A stretch of DNA of 14,226 nucleotides from an uncultured Fidelibacterota bacterium (GCA_913041325.1 CAJWHU010000025.1:1-14226); one strand, 5' to 3'; positions 1 through 8,562 are shown, counted from the first letter of the stretch. Numbers and translations are program-made. Notes: generated by a model from the letters alone, not told the origin.

Positions 1-2360
1 AAAATCATTGACCAATTGCCAATTTTATTATCTACTATTGCAACTAGCTCGTTGTAAAAGTCCAAATCGTTGCTCAAATAAAGCATTAGTGATTTGTGAA
101 TTTTGTAAAGATCCGTATCAACCTTAAGCTCTCTTAGTTTATATGATTCGTTATCGATTTCATATTCACTAATAATTTCAATATCATCATACGCTTTAGA
201 CTCTTTTAGTCTGAAAATAGTTTTGCCCACAAAACCTGCAAACTCACTGTTGCCAATCCAAAGAGCTGGAAATTGTATGAACCGATCCAAGTCTAATATT
301 TCCAATTGTATTCTATATCTGTAGTTACCAATAATTAATCGGTCCTTCGACCATTTTATTGATAATGCTCTTCTTTCATGTTTGATGGTTAGATTTACAC
401 CGTCCCATTTTAAATGATCTTCAATGGTACCAATTTGCCTAAGTAGCCAAGTGGGTACTCTTAGTTCTTTATTATCATTATAAAGTGATAAGTAGCTTTT
501 TCTGTATAGTGGTTCAATAAGATCTTTAAAGTTTTCTAAAATTATCTTTCTAACAAAACTACCCTTCTGAGTGAGTTCTCCATTATCTCTTGTGAAGTCT
601 CTATTTATAATGACATAGTTGATAATCCTCTCATATGGAGCTAAAAAACTATTAACTGATAATATCATAGAGCTAAATACTTCCCTCAATTTGTCCGGAT
701 CTGAGCTAGTATTGTAGTTTGATAGTGCGTCATAGTTTGGATATAACAGAACAGTATTGAATTCTTTCCCATCTCCAACGAGAAAAACTGATTTAACTGT
801 ATCAAAGTCTTGGAATAGATTTTCAATTTTTTGTGGAGAAATGGTTTGTCCCCTGCTATTTTTGTAGATATCTTTTTTTCTATCAATGATGTAATAGTGG
901 GAGTCGTTTTCCTTGAAGATATCTTCTGTGTGAAACCAACCGTTACTAAAAAGATTGTTGTTTTCCTTGTAATATCCATCAGCCACGTATGGTCCTTTGA
1001 TGCATAATTCACCATCATGTTCAATTTTTAGTTTAATTCCTGGCAGAGCAATACCAACAGAATCCGGGCGGTAATCGTTAGGAGGGGTCATCGTTATACC
1101 CCCAGTAGCTTCTGTCATGCCGTATCCACTCAGAAGGTTGATGTTATTCTCATGAAAAAAACTAAAAATATCAGGATCTAAATAACCTGCTGCTGATAGT
1201 CCCAATTTGAGACGTCCACCTGTAAGTTTTTCGATTTCGTATCTTATTTTTTTCTTATTATCCGAGTCAAGATCTATTATGTCTCGAACCATATTGTGTA
1301 GCTGAGTCCATCTTTTTGGGATGCTTATAAAAATTGAGGGGTTAACTAATTTAAAATCATTCAGGAGTGAATTGAATGCAGGTGATTCTGCAAATGTATA
1401 TGTTGCACCCCAAAAAATGCTGCCCATGAGTTCAAAATATCTACCAAAAGTATGGAAAAGTGGCAAATAACATAAAAAAGTGTCATCTGAACTAACCTGC
1501 GGCAATGCAAGGGCACGAGCAAATCGTTTACTGATTATGTGCAAGTTGTTAAAAACTATCCCTTTAGGGTTTGCAGTTGTGCCTGAAGTATACATAATAG
1601 TTTGAATATCCTGAATGCTCACTTCATTCATGAGGGCATCAGAATCAAATTTCTCCAAATTATCACCATTCTTTAAAAATTGGTTCCAATTAGTTATGTC
1701 CATTAACTTATTTTGATTAAAGTCCAGTGCAATCGTTTGAATTTCATGCTGGTGTTTTATCTCCATCCATTTTTGTGCGGACTCCCTATCGCCAATAAAT
1801 AGGTTATTGATATCACTATGGTTAATTATGTACGAAATGTTTTCAGGTGTAGAATTCTTGGGTATTGGTATCACTCTTATTCCAAAGGAAAGGCAAGCTA
1901 GGTCAATTAAAACGCCTAAAAATTTGTTATGAGTTATGATTCCAACAACTAGAGGAATATCATCATTCTTCAGGGCAAATAGAGCGCGTGCAGTGTTTTT
2001 TACTTGTAGCCAAAGTGAATTGTAGCTTATTGATCTAACTTTACCATCCTCGATCAAATAAAATGCTGATTTTTCTTTATAATATTCCGCTCTCTGTTTC
2101 AGCAGATACCCTGTATGAAAATTTGAGGTTTTGAGCATGTCGACTACTAGCTCCAACCACTCTTGAGTATCACCCTCTTTGACTACTCTAGCTGATACAT
2201 TACTGAAATGGGCCAAGTGTAATATTTTATGTAAGAGAAATTTATCTGAGTCTACATTTAACAGATCTTTTATTGTTGGTATAAAGTCAATTTGATCAAT
2301 GCTGTTGCTATAAACTGATTCCTCCAATTGTAACATCGCTCTTTGTGTGTTTGATACCAT
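1..2360 (-). CDS. AMP-forming long-chain acyl-CoA synthetase-like protein, extended at both ends, 3' end cut by window edge
   Basis: Activates a carboxylic acid, probably a fatty acid, to an acyl-adenylate and then a thioester. I read this frame by translating the minus strand from the ATG at 2360; it stays open for about 786 codons to the window edge, so the C-terminus is missing. Adenylation-superfamily motifs appear in order: YTSGTTANPKG at residues 257-267 (P-loop), GYGMTEATGG at 412-421, GWFHTED around 474-480, IDRKKD at 492-497, and a C-terminal GELTQKG with the likely catalytic lysine at 599. The core seems to begin near residue 85, so about 80 residues precede it. At least 170 residues follow the usual end near 615; I do not recognise that part. 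No hydrophobic anchor is obvious. It is transcribed divergently from the GAF/HD-GYP gene. No Shine-Dalgarno is seen. Family is firm; the substrate is inference, and an acyl-ACP ligase or fused multidomain enzyme is possible. Confidence 0.88.
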   Translation of the reverse strand, partial: MVSNTQRAMLQLEESVYSNSIDQIDFIPTIKDLLNVDSDKFLLHKILHLAHFSNVSARVVKEGDTQEWLELVVDMLKTSNFHTGYLLKQRAEYYKEKSAFYLIEDGKVRSISYNSLWLQVKNTARALFALKNDDIPLVVGIITHNKFLGVLIDLACLSFGIRVIPIPKNSTPENISYIINHSDINNLFIGDRESAQKWMEIKHQHEIQTIALDFNQNKLMDITNWNQFLKNGDNLEKFDSDALMNEVSIQDIQTIMYTSGTTANPKGIVFNNLHIISKRFARALALPQVSSDDTFLCYLPLFHTFGRYFELMGSIFWGATYTFAESPAFNSLLNDFKLVNPSIFISIPKRWTQLHNMVRDIIDLDSDNKKKIRYEIEKLTGGRLKLGLSAAGYLDPDIFSFFHENNINLLSGYGMTEATGGITMTPPNDYRPDSVGIALPGIKLKIEHDGELCIKGPYVADGYYKENNNLFSNGWFHTEDIFKENDSHYYIIDRKKDIYKNSRGQTISPQKIENLFQDFDTVKSVFLVGDGKEFNTVLLYPNYDALSNYNTSSDPDKLREVFSSMILSVNSFLAPYERIINYVIINRDFTRDNGELTQKGSFVRKIILENFKDLIEPLYRKSYLSLYNDNKELRVPTWLLRQIGTIEDHLKWDGVNLTIKHERRALSIKWSKDRLIIGNYRYRIQLEILDLDRFIQFPALWIGNSEFAGFVGKTIFRLKESKAYDDIEIISEYEIDNESYKLRELKVDTDLYKIHKSLMLYLSNDLDFYNELVAIVDNKIGNWSMI

Positions 2361-2403
2361 GTTAGAAATTAATTCAATTCAACAAATCAATACCTAATCT
2401 AAT

Positions 2404-2432
2404 TGTTAGTCAGTTGTTTACGATTGTACATT
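2404..2432 (+). promoter_or_regulatory. Possible promoter for the GAF/HD-GYP unit
   Basis: TTGTTA (2404-2409) and TACATT (2427-2432) are spaced by 17 bases; each matches four of six sigma-70 consensus positions. TATAAC at 2443-2448 is a better -10-like hexamer but has no suitably spaced -35 partner. The element overlaps the candidate promoter on the other strand, so the two divergent genes may compete for polymerase. This is a weak prediction. Confidence 0.22.
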
Positions 2433-2451
2433 TAGTAGATTTTATAACCAA
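2423..2451 (-). promoter_or_regulatory. Possible promoter for the acyl-CoA synthetase gene
   Basis: On the minus strand TTGGTT (2451-2446) and TACAAT (2428-2423) are separated by 17 bases, a fair match to a sigma-70-type promoter. This would leave an untranslated leader of roughly 55 bases before the ATG at 2360. The region is very AT-rich, so chance matches are expected, and if the organism belongs to Bacteroidota its consensus would differ. Confidence 0.3.
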
Positions 2452-2469
2452 TTTGACTTTAATGAACTA

Positions 2470-4077
2470 ATGGATGCACTTAATAGGATAAAATTTCTGG
2501 AAGATCGTCTCCACCGGCTCAGTGAAATAGGAATGGCACTATCAACTGAGAAGAACACTGATGTGCTGTTTGAAATGATCCTTGAAGAAGCTAAAAACAT
2601 CACAAATGCTGATGGAAGAACCCTTTATTCAATGAATGAAAACGGGGATCTTGAGTTTGAAATTTTACGCAACGATTCTATGAATACCGTCATGGGAGGC
2701 ACCTCTGGAAATAAAATACCATTTTATCCCGTGCACCTCTGGCTAGATGATAAAACACCCAATCAAAAAAATGTATCTGCCTACGTAGCCCTTACAGGCA
2801 AGACTGTAAACATAAAAGACGCTTATGAAGAGCAAGGCTATGATTTTGAGGGAACAATTAACTTTGATAAAAAAAATGGATACAGATCCAAGTCCTTTTT
2901 AACAGTTCCTCTTAAAAATCACGAGAATGAAATTATTGGTGTGATGCAGCTAATTAACGCTCAGGATGAAAATGGCAACGTAATTAGTTTTAACCATGAG
3001 ATGCGAGAGCAAATTGAGTCGCTGGCATCTCAGGGTGCTGTTGCCCTAACGAACAAAAGATTGGTAGAGGAGTTAAAAAAGCTTTTTGAATCATTTATAA
3101 AACTTATAGCAACAGCAATTGACAAAAAATCTGAGTACACAGGCGGGCATTGCGAAAGAGTACCTGTAATTACAATGATGTTAGCTGATGAAGTAGCAAA
3201 AGTCAAGAAAGGGAAGTATAAAGACTTTACAATGAATGATGATGAAAGATATGAGCTATACCTTGCTGCTTGGCTACATGATTGTGGTAAGGTTGCAACT
3301 CCTCCTCATGTTGTTGACAAAGGTACAAAATTAGAAACCATATTTGACCGAATAGAATTAATAAAGACTAGAATGGAACTGTTGAAAAAGGATGCAGAGA
3401 TTGCATTTCTAAAGAGACAGCTGAACGGCCGTACCCCTAAAGATTTTGATCAAGAATACCTAGATACAATGAAGAGTATAAATAGCGATATGGAATTTTT
3501 GGAACAGTGCAACATTGGTGGTGAGTTTATGAAATCTGATGACCAAGAGAGGGTTAAAGACATAGGCTCTAAGAAGATAGAATTTAATGGTTTAAAGCAA
3601 AATTTCCTGTCAGATAATGAGATACAAAACTTAAATATTCCCAAAGGAACATTACTGCCTGAAGAACGAGAAATCATCAATGATCATATTGTAATAACAA
3701 TTGAAATGTTAGAACAATTACCCTACCCAAAAAATCTAAAAAATATCCCGGAATTTGCAGGCGGGCATCACGAAAAGATGGATGGAACTGGTTATCCCAA
3801 AGGCTTGAGCGAGCACCAAATGTCCACACAAGCTAAAATAATGGCAATAGCGGATATTTACGAGGCACTAACTGCTGCAGATCGTCCCTACAAAGAAGGC
3901 AAAAAACTTAGTCAAGCGATGAGAATAATGGGGTTTATGAAAAATGACTACCATATTGACGAAGAATTGTTTGAAATATTTGTAAAATCTGGTGTCTATA
4001 AAAAATACGCAAAAGATTATGTGAATATTGATCAAATTGATAATGTTGATGAAGCCGAAGTTATTGGCGTTAAATGA
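2470..4077 (+). CDS. GAF domain plus HD-GYP cyclic-di-GMP phosphodiesterase
   Basis: A cytosolic signalling enzyme predicted to hydrolyse cyclic di-GMP under control of an N-terminal sensor. Residues about 15-195 form a GAF domain. After a helical linker the HD-GYP domain starts with HCERVP (His227), then LHDCGK with the metal-binding His270-Asp271 and Lys274, a conserved His406, and the full signature HHEKMDGTGYP at 433-443. About 105 residues, charged and probably coiled-coil, are inserted between the HD pair and His406, where typical HD-GYP domains have about 30. I recall similar inserts in a known GAF/HD-GYP subfamily, so this is probably a lineage feature. All catalytic residues visible here are intact, so activity is expected. 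No membrane segment or receiver domain is present. The stop overlaps the start of the next gene (ATGA). No Shine-Dalgarno precedes the ATG. The GAF ligand cannot be read from the sequence. Confidence 0.93.
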   Translation: MDALNRIKFLEDRLHRLSEIGMALSTEKNTDVLFEMILEEAKNITNADGRTLYSMNENGDLEFEILRNDSMNTVMGGTSGNKIPFYPVHLWLDDKTPNQKNVSAYVALTGKTVNIKDAYEEQGYDFEGTINFDKKNGYRSKSFLTVPLKNHENEIIGVMQLINAQDENGNVISFNHEMREQIESLASQGAVALTNKRLVEELKKLFESFIKLIATAIDKKSEYTGGHCERVPVITMMLADEVAKVKKGKYKDFTMNDDERYELYLAAWLHDCGKVATPPHVVDKGTKLETIFDRIELIKTRMELLKKDAEIAFLKRQLNGRTPKDFDQEYLDTMKSINSDMEFLEQCNIGGEFMKSDDQERVKDIGSKKIEFNGLKQNFLSDNEIQNLNIPKGTLLPEEREIINDHIVITIEMLEQLPYPKNLKNIPEFAGGHHEKMDGTGYPKGLSEHQMSTQAKIMAIADIYEALTAADRPYKEGKKLSQAMRIMGFMKNDYHIDEELFEIFVKSGVYKKYAKDYVNIDQIDNVDEAEVIGVK

Positions 4078-4406
4078 AACTGAATGAGTTAAACCGACAT
4101 CAATTAAAGTCTGAATTGATTCTTTTAATGGATAAAGTGGCAAGCCATTTGAGGAATGAACCCGACGTAGATAAATTTCTTGATGAAACAAATTTATTCG
4201 ATGATTGGGAAGTTATACTTCCCGAGTCAGAATTTTCGATTTTTATAATCACAGTTTTAAACGACATCAGGAAAGACTCTATCATGGATACAATTATTGA
4301 TTCATGTAAAGAAAAGAAAAAGAGAAGTACTCAAAAAAACAGTTCAAATCCCCATGTCGAACCAGATCCAAGGACATCAGAACTTTGTGACCATCCATTT
4401 AACTGA
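4074..4406 (+). CDS. Small hypothetical protein coupled to the HD-GYP gene
   Basis: I do not recognise this 110-residue protein. Its first 80 residues are acidic and predicted helical, with a regular pattern of Leu, Ile and Phe, and read like a small helical-bundle domain. A lysine-rich stretch follows (CKEKKKR, near residues 79-85), then a polar tail rich in Ser, Asn and Pro that is probably disordered. There is no signal peptide, membrane segment or metal-binding cluster. Its ATG shares four bases with the stop codon of the phosphodiesterase gene, a classic arrangement for translational coupling, so a role as partner or regulator of that enzyme is the simplest inference. The next gene begins 36 bases downstream. 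It is likely a real gene because of the overlap and its length, but no homologous family can be named. Confidence 0.68.
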   Translation: MKLNELNRHQLKSELILLMDKVASHLRNEPDVDKFLDETNLFDDWEVILPESEFSIFIITVLNDIRKDSIMDTIIDSCKEKKKRSTQKNSSNPHVEPDPRTSELCDHPFN

Positions 4407-4442
4407 CCGCATTCATTGCATTAAATAACTAACAAAATTTTT

Positions 4443-6236
4443 ATGACACCAGATATTATTTTTGTGACCGCACTGTTGTTTGGAGGTTTTGTTCTTTTTG
4501 TTACCGAGTTGTTCTCCATTGATGTTACCGCAATGATAATGTTGACACTTTTATTTACTACTGGATATTTAACCCCTGAAGAGGCCTTATCTGGGTTTTC
4601 TAACTCAGCGGTTATCACTATAGCGTTTCTGTTTATAATTAGTAAGGCTCTCCAAAAAACAAGAATATTAGAGTATCTAATTATTAAAATTAGAAGACTG
4701 GCAGATAAGTCCATATTACTTGGTCGCGGCGTGTATCTATTTACTATTGGAATTGCCTCAGCGGTAGTTAACAATACTGCAATAGTCGCAATCTTTATGC
4801 CTGTGACAATAAGGCTTGCACAGAAATATAAAATCAGCCCCTCAAAAATGTTAATCCCTTTGAGCTATGCAGCGATTCTTGGCGGAACTCTTACTCTAGT
4901 TGGTACCTCAACTAATTTACTTGTTAATTCAATTTATACAAACCTACCGGGTGTGGAGCCTATGGGCATGTTTGAATTTATGAAATATGGTTCTTTACTC
5001 ATGTTTACAGGCTTGCTTTATGTCCTTTTTATTGCGCCCAAGTTAATTCCCTCTAGAACCACTACCTCAAGTTTGACAAAAAGTTATCATCTGGGCGGCT
5101 ATTTAACGGAGATGAAGATAACAAAGGATTCGCCATTGAACGGTAGGACATGTTTAGAGAGGGGAATAAATAAGAACTATGATGTAATGGTGCTGGATAT
5201 TCTTCGTGATGGAAAAATGATAACCAGCATGATAAGACTTACAAAACTACGCGAGGATGATGTGCTTTTTGTGCGAGGTACATTGGAAAATTTCCTAAGG
5301 ATGAAGGAAGTGGAAAAAGTCGCGCTGTTAACAGATGAAAAGTTAACTCAAGAAGAATTAGAGCAAGAAGACAATGTCTTAATTGAATGCTTGATCACAA
5401 ATAAGTCGAACATGATTGGGAAAAGTTTAATGTCCGGTAATTTTAGGAGGAGATTTGGTTCTTTCATTCTCGCTATAAGGAGGGAGGGCTCTATACTTAG
5501 GAAAAAAATAGCGCACGTTGTTCTCAATGCGTACGACACTCTCTTGGTATATGGACCCGAAAATAAAGTAAAAGAATTATCAAAAAATGGAGAGTTTATT
5601 GTACTTGGTGAAGTAGATGTAGAATTAAACAAACAAAGATTATGGTGGATGACTATCGTTGTGATAGTTGGCACTATTTCCCTAGCAGCCTCGGGACTGA
5701 TGCCGATCGTGAAAAGCGCAATGCTTGGTGTTATATGTTTACTAGCTTTGAAAATATTGACACCTCAGGAATGCTATCAATCAATAAATTGGCAGGTTAT
5801 TGTACTTATTTCCGCTCTAATTCCTGTGGGAATTGTGATACAAAAAACTGGGACAGCGGTTTGGATAGCAAATATCATTTCTTCCGCTACGAGCTCTGTG
5901 CCGGTCGAGTGGCAGCCAAAAGTGTTACTTGCGTTAATCTATTTAATGACTATTATATTAACCGAAGTATCCTCAAATGCGGCAACTGCAATAATCATGA
6001 CACCCATCGCAATAGCCGTTACCCAACAAATGGGGTTTGACCCTCGTGCATTTGTTTTTGCGGTCGCATTCGCTGCCTCTGCCTCATTTATAACTCCGGT
6101 TGGATATCAAACTAATTTAATGGTTTATGGACCAGGAGGTTATAAATTTAGCGATTACATACGTGTGGGCTTTCCCCTTGCCTTTATATTCTGGGTTATG
6201 GCAGTATTTTTTTTGCCAGTTATCTGGCCAATTTGA
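4443..6236 (+). CDS. SLC13/DASS-family sodium:anion transporter with two TrkA-C domains
   Basis: An inner-membrane carrier, most likely importing a divalent anion such as sulfate or a dicarboxylate with sodium. The 597-residue protein has an N-terminal membrane half (about residues 5-200), a soluble insert with two TrkA-C (RCK-C) domains at roughly 217-295 and 312-392, and a second membrane half to the end. Substrate and ion sites of the family are visible as VVNNTA at 108-113, GTSTN at 154-158 and SSNAATA at 510-516. The classic SLC13 signature is complete at 545-561, from Ala545-Ser546 through Phe549, Pro552 and Asn558 to Val561. DASS proteins carrying TrkA-C inserts are often annotated as sulfate permeases, but the substrate cannot be told from sequence alone. 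The insert probably binds a regulatory ligand. No Shine-Dalgarno is seen before the ATG. The MATE gene follows after 51 bases. Confidence 0.93.
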   Translation: MTPDIIFVTALLFGGFVLFVTELFSIDVTAMIMLTLLFTTGYLTPEEALSGFSNSAVITIAFLFIISKALQKTRILEYLIIKIRRLADKSILLGRGVYLFTIGIASAVVNNTAIVAIFMPVTIRLAQKYKISPSKMLIPLSYAAILGGTLTLVGTSTNLLVNSIYTNLPGVEPMGMFEFMKYGSLLMFTGLLYVLFIAPKLIPSRTTTSSLTKSYHLGGYLTEMKITKDSPLNGRTCLERGINKNYDVMVLDILRDGKMITSMIRLTKLREDDVLFVRGTLENFLRMKEVEKVALLTDEKLTQEELEQEDNVLIECLITNKSNMIGKSLMSGNFRRRFGSFILAIRREGSILRKKIAHVVLNAYDTLLVYGPENKVKELSKNGEFIVLGEVDVELNKQRLWWMTIVVIVGTISLAASGLMPIVKSAMLGVICLLALKILTPQECYQSINWQVIVLISALIPVGIVIQKTGTAVWIANIISSATSSVPVEWQPKVLLALIYLMTIILTEVSSNAATAIIMTPIAIAVTQQMGFDPRAFVFAVAFAASASFITPVGYQTNLMVYGPGGYKFSDYIRVGFPLAFIFWVMAVFFLPVIWPI

Positions 6237-6287
6237 GAGCTGTAGAAAGTAGCTTTTAAAGCCGCACCCTCTGCTTCAATTATACAA

Positions 6288-7676
6288 ATGGACACTCTAA
6301 GAGACTCAAAATCAAAGCTCGAGACTTTTTTAGCCAACCCTAAAAAGTCACTTTGGGACCTTGCATTACCTATAATGTTTGGATTAGGAATTCATACTTT
6401 GTACAATATTGTAGACATGTTATTTATTGGTCGTCTAGGAGGTGAGGCAATAACAGGTATTGCATTTAATATGCCAATATTCTTTCTCATGCTTGGATTG
6501 ACGATGGGTATCGGTACAGGTGTTACCGCAGCAATAGCCAGACATATTGGGAAGCAGAGTAAAGCAGATGCAGACAACAGTGCAGAGCATGCGATAGTTA
6601 TTGCTCTTTTTATTTCAGTTACATTTACTCTTTTGGGCTCAATCTTTGGGGATGAGATCTTATTTATGCTAGGGGCAAAAGATAATGTTCTCGCCCTAGC
6701 ATCCGATTATTTATCGACGATTGTGGTTGGTTTACCATTTATGGTTTTTGGTGCATTTTTCAGGTCCATACTAGCAGGGGAGGGAGACATGAAGTTTCCC
6801 ATGGCTGTAGCTGGTTTTGGTACTATACTGAATATAATCTTAGATCCAATTTTTATTTTTGAATTAAACGATTTTGGTAGTATTGGATTAGGTCTAGGAA
6901 TTAAGGGAGCAGCACTAGCTACTGTTTTTTCACAGTTAGTGGTTTTTATTATTTTTGTATACATGCTTTTCATAAGAAAACATGCATACGTAAAGTTTAA
7001 CCTCAGATATTTTTCACTTTCTTCGACAGTTTTTTTTGACATAATAAAAATTGGGTTACCTGCCTCACTGTCTATGATCATTATGGCTGTTGGGCAAGGT
7101 ATTTTTAACAAAATTCTTATTTACTACTCTGCAAATACTGTTGCAGCTTACCAAGTGGCTGGCAGATTAGATATGCTTATATTTTTGCCAATATTTGCCA
7201 TAGCTGGTGCTATGACAACCCTAGTTGGCATGTTTTATGGAGCTAAGAAGATTGATGCATTAAATGAAATTATAAGATACGGAATTTCAAGTGCTTTTAT
7301 TATTACATTAATATCATCAACCCTAGTTTACATTTTCGCGGATTTGTTTTCTTCCTGGTTCACTGATGATAAGATTATTATAGATGTTTCCGTAAGTTTT
7401 TTAAGAAAATTATGTCTAGTCTACCCACTTGTAGCGATAGCAATTACCTCTGGAAGAATAATGCAAGGATTAGGCAAAGGGATACCTGTTCTTATTATAA
7501 CTATTGTACGGGTACTTGGGTTGAGCGCTCCACTGGCCTATTATTTCAGTATAATCTTAAAAAAGCCAGTAGAATGGAATTGGTATGCAATGATTTTTGC
7601 AGCTTTCATTTCATTTTTAATCGCATTATACTGGGTCATGCGAGAATTAAAGAAAATTAATAAACGATACAGGTAA
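6288..7676 (+). CDS. MATE-family multidrug/cation exporter
   Basis: An inner-membrane antiporter of the MATE family, which exports cationic drugs, dyes or metabolites in exchange for sodium or protons. The 462-residue length and roughly twelve hydrophobic segments fit the family exactly. The start of the first half shows the usual sequence around LALPIMFGLGIHTLYNIVD (about residues 26-44), followed by FIGRLGGEAITG and later the GEGDMKFPM stretch common in this family. The second half repeats the pattern, with GLPASLSMI near residue 257 as the counterpart of the first half. A charged tail (ELKKINKRYR) ends the protein. There is no clear Shine-Dalgarno before the chosen ATG, but an upstream start would shorten the 51-base gap to the transporter gene without adding recognisable sequence. 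The dehydratase gene starts five bases after the stop, so the two are surely cotranscribed. Substrate unknown. Confidence 0.93.
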   Translation: MDTLRDSKSKLETFLANPKKSLWDLALPIMFGLGIHTLYNIVDMLFIGRLGGEAITGIAFNMPIFFLMLGLTMGIGTGVTAAIARHIGKQSKADADNSAEHAIVIALFISVTFTLLGSIFGDEILFMLGAKDNVLALASDYLSTIVVGLPFMVFGAFFRSILAGEGDMKFPMAVAGFGTILNIILDPIFIFELNDFGSIGLGLGIKGAALATVFSQLVVFIIFVYMLFIRKHAYVKFNLRYFSLSSTVFFDIIKIGLPASLSMIIMAVGQGIFNKILIYYSANTVAAYQVAGRLDMLIFLPIFAIAGAMTTLVGMFYGAKKIDALNEIIRYGISSAFIITLISSTLVYIFADLFSSWFTDDKIIIDVSVSFLRKLCLVYPLVAIAITSGRIMQGLGKGIPVLIITIVRVLGLSAPLAYYFSIILKKPVEWNWYAMIFAAFISFLIALYWVMRELKKINKRYR

Positions 7677-7681
7677 TATAA

Positions 7682-7960
7682 ATGGCCTTAATACACAAAA
7701 GCGAAATAGATGATTTTATAAAAACTAGCAATGGATGGAACTACATTGATAAAAAATTAAAAAAGACCTACCATTTTAAAACTTACATGGAAAGCATTGA
7801 ATTTATTAATGAGTTGGCAAAAGTTGCTGAAAGATTAAACCATCATCCAGACATGGTAGTAGGTTGGTGTAAAATAGATATTTATTTTACGTCACACGAT
7901 TTGGGCGGTGTATCGGAGGGTTGCCTTAATATGGCGAGGGAAGCAGACAAAGTATTGTAA
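7682..7960 (+). CDS. phhB: Pterin-4a-carbinolamine dehydratase
   Basis: Dehydrates 4a-hydroxytetrahydrobiopterin, the product formed when pterin-dependent aromatic amino acid hydroxylases act, so that the cofactor can be reduced again. The 92-residue length is typical. The active-site pattern is complete: AERLNHHP with His54-His55-Pro56, Trp62, and TSHDLGG with His72, followed by the helical end with an acidic and alanine-rich segment. It is a small soluble protein without signal peptide. A short AGG lies about seven bases before the ATG. The gene is the last of the plus-strand unit, five bases after the MATE gene, and its stop lies four bases from the stop of the convergent bioY. No phenylalanine hydroxylase or pterin reductase is present in the window; in many bacteria this enzyme family is instead tied to molybdopterin or folate metabolism. 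Confidence 0.95.
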   Translation: MALIHKSEIDDFIKTSNGWNYIDKKLKKTYHFKTYMESIEFINELAKVAERLNHHPDMVVGWCKIDIYFTSHDLGGVSEGCLNMAREADKVL

Positions 7961-7964
7961 AAGC

Positions 7965-8528
7965 TTAAACCCTTCTCAAGGATACAATCAGCAGTGCAGC
8001 AACTGCGGATTTTATAACATCACCAAGAAGAAATGGGTAAAAACCAAGTATTAGAGCATCATTGATACCTTTGAAAAAGGATAAATAAAGAGCACCGGAT
8101 AATAAAATTATTGTAGTGGAAATGAAGCATGAAACAAAGCATTGGGTTGGGTTTTTTGTTAAGCCTTTTTCAGAGAAAATACCGGCAATGTATGCAGCTA
8201 TGATAAACCCGTAAATGTAGCCTGCTGTCGGTCCAAACAGTACATGCGGTCCAGCTTTCAATTGAGCAAAAACCGGAATCCCTATTACGCCCTCAAAGAT
8301 GTATAAGCAAATAGCGACGGCTCCTTTTTTCGAACCTAACAAAGAACCTACTAATACAACTCCTATAGTTTGACCTGTTATTGGCACCGGGCTAAATGGT
8401 ACAGGAACAGAAATTTGTGCTAATACTGCAATAAGAAAAGTGCTAAATAAGACCATGATAACATTTAGGCTTTTGGTATCAATCTTCAAAATTCCCGACT
8501 TTTTAAATGAGATAACAGATGTTTTCAT
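7965..8528 (-). CDS. bioY: Biotin transporter substrate-binding subunit BioY
   Basis: The membrane S component that captures biotin for uptake, alone or with an energy-coupling-factor module. The 187 residues match the family length and hold about six hydrophobic segments. Family marks are the segment VPVPFSPVPITGQTIGVVL (about residues 42-60), the GSLLGSKKGA turn after it, GVIGIPVFA near 80 and GPTAGYIYGF near 99-108. No EcfA or EcfT gene lies in the window, so either they are elsewhere or BioY works alone, as has been shown for some bacteria. The gene sits 34 bases after the dehydrogenase stop; that gap contains a run of ten A bases on the coding strand and no evident BirA operator. No Shine-Dalgarno is visible before the ATG at 8528. 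It is the last gene of the minus-strand group and converges with phhB. Confidence 0.95.
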   Translation of the reverse strand: MKTSVISFKKSGILKIDTKSLNVIMVLFSTFLIAVLAQISVPVPFSPVPITGQTIGVVLVGSLLGSKKGAVAICLYIFEGVIGIPVFAQLKAGPHVLFGPTAGYIYGFIIAAYIAGIFSEKGLTKNPTQCFVSCFISTTIILLSGALYLSFFKGINDALILGFYPFLLGDVIKSAVAALLIVSLRRV

Positions 8529-8562
8529 AGTGGTATATTATTAATTTTTTTTTTATTTAGCT

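Noticed and set aside
686..1024. Minus-strand open frame of 112 codons
   Set aside because: It is out of phase with, and inside, the acyl-CoA synthetase gene, whose motifs GWFHTED and IDRKKD are encoded by the same bases in the real frame.
5642..6040. Plus-strand open frame of 132 codons within the SLC13 gene
   Set aside because: It overlaps the second membrane half of the transporter in another frame, is rich in Cys and Asn without a pattern, and the transporter frame carries conserved sites such as SSNAATA here.
6252..6262. Palindrome GCTTTTAAAGC between the SLC13 and MATE genes
   Set aside because: The five-base arms leave a one-base loop and are AT-rich with no following T run, so it is neither a plausible terminator nor a clear operator.
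2470..7960. A defence, toxin-antitoxin or mobile-element reading of the plus-strand unit
   Set aside because: Every gene except the small unknown belongs to a common housekeeping, transport or signalling family, and no transposase, integrase, att-like repeat or shift in base composition is visible.
7961..7964. Search for a shared terminator at the phhB/bioY convergence
   Set aside because: Only four bases separate the stops; the AAGCTT there is a six-base palindrome without a loop, so no hairpin terminator can be supported.
8545..8554. Run of ten T bases on the plus strand between the dehydrogenase and bioY
   Set aside because: For the minus-strand genes it reads as an A run, and no GC-rich stem is next to it, so it is not a terminator for either gene.
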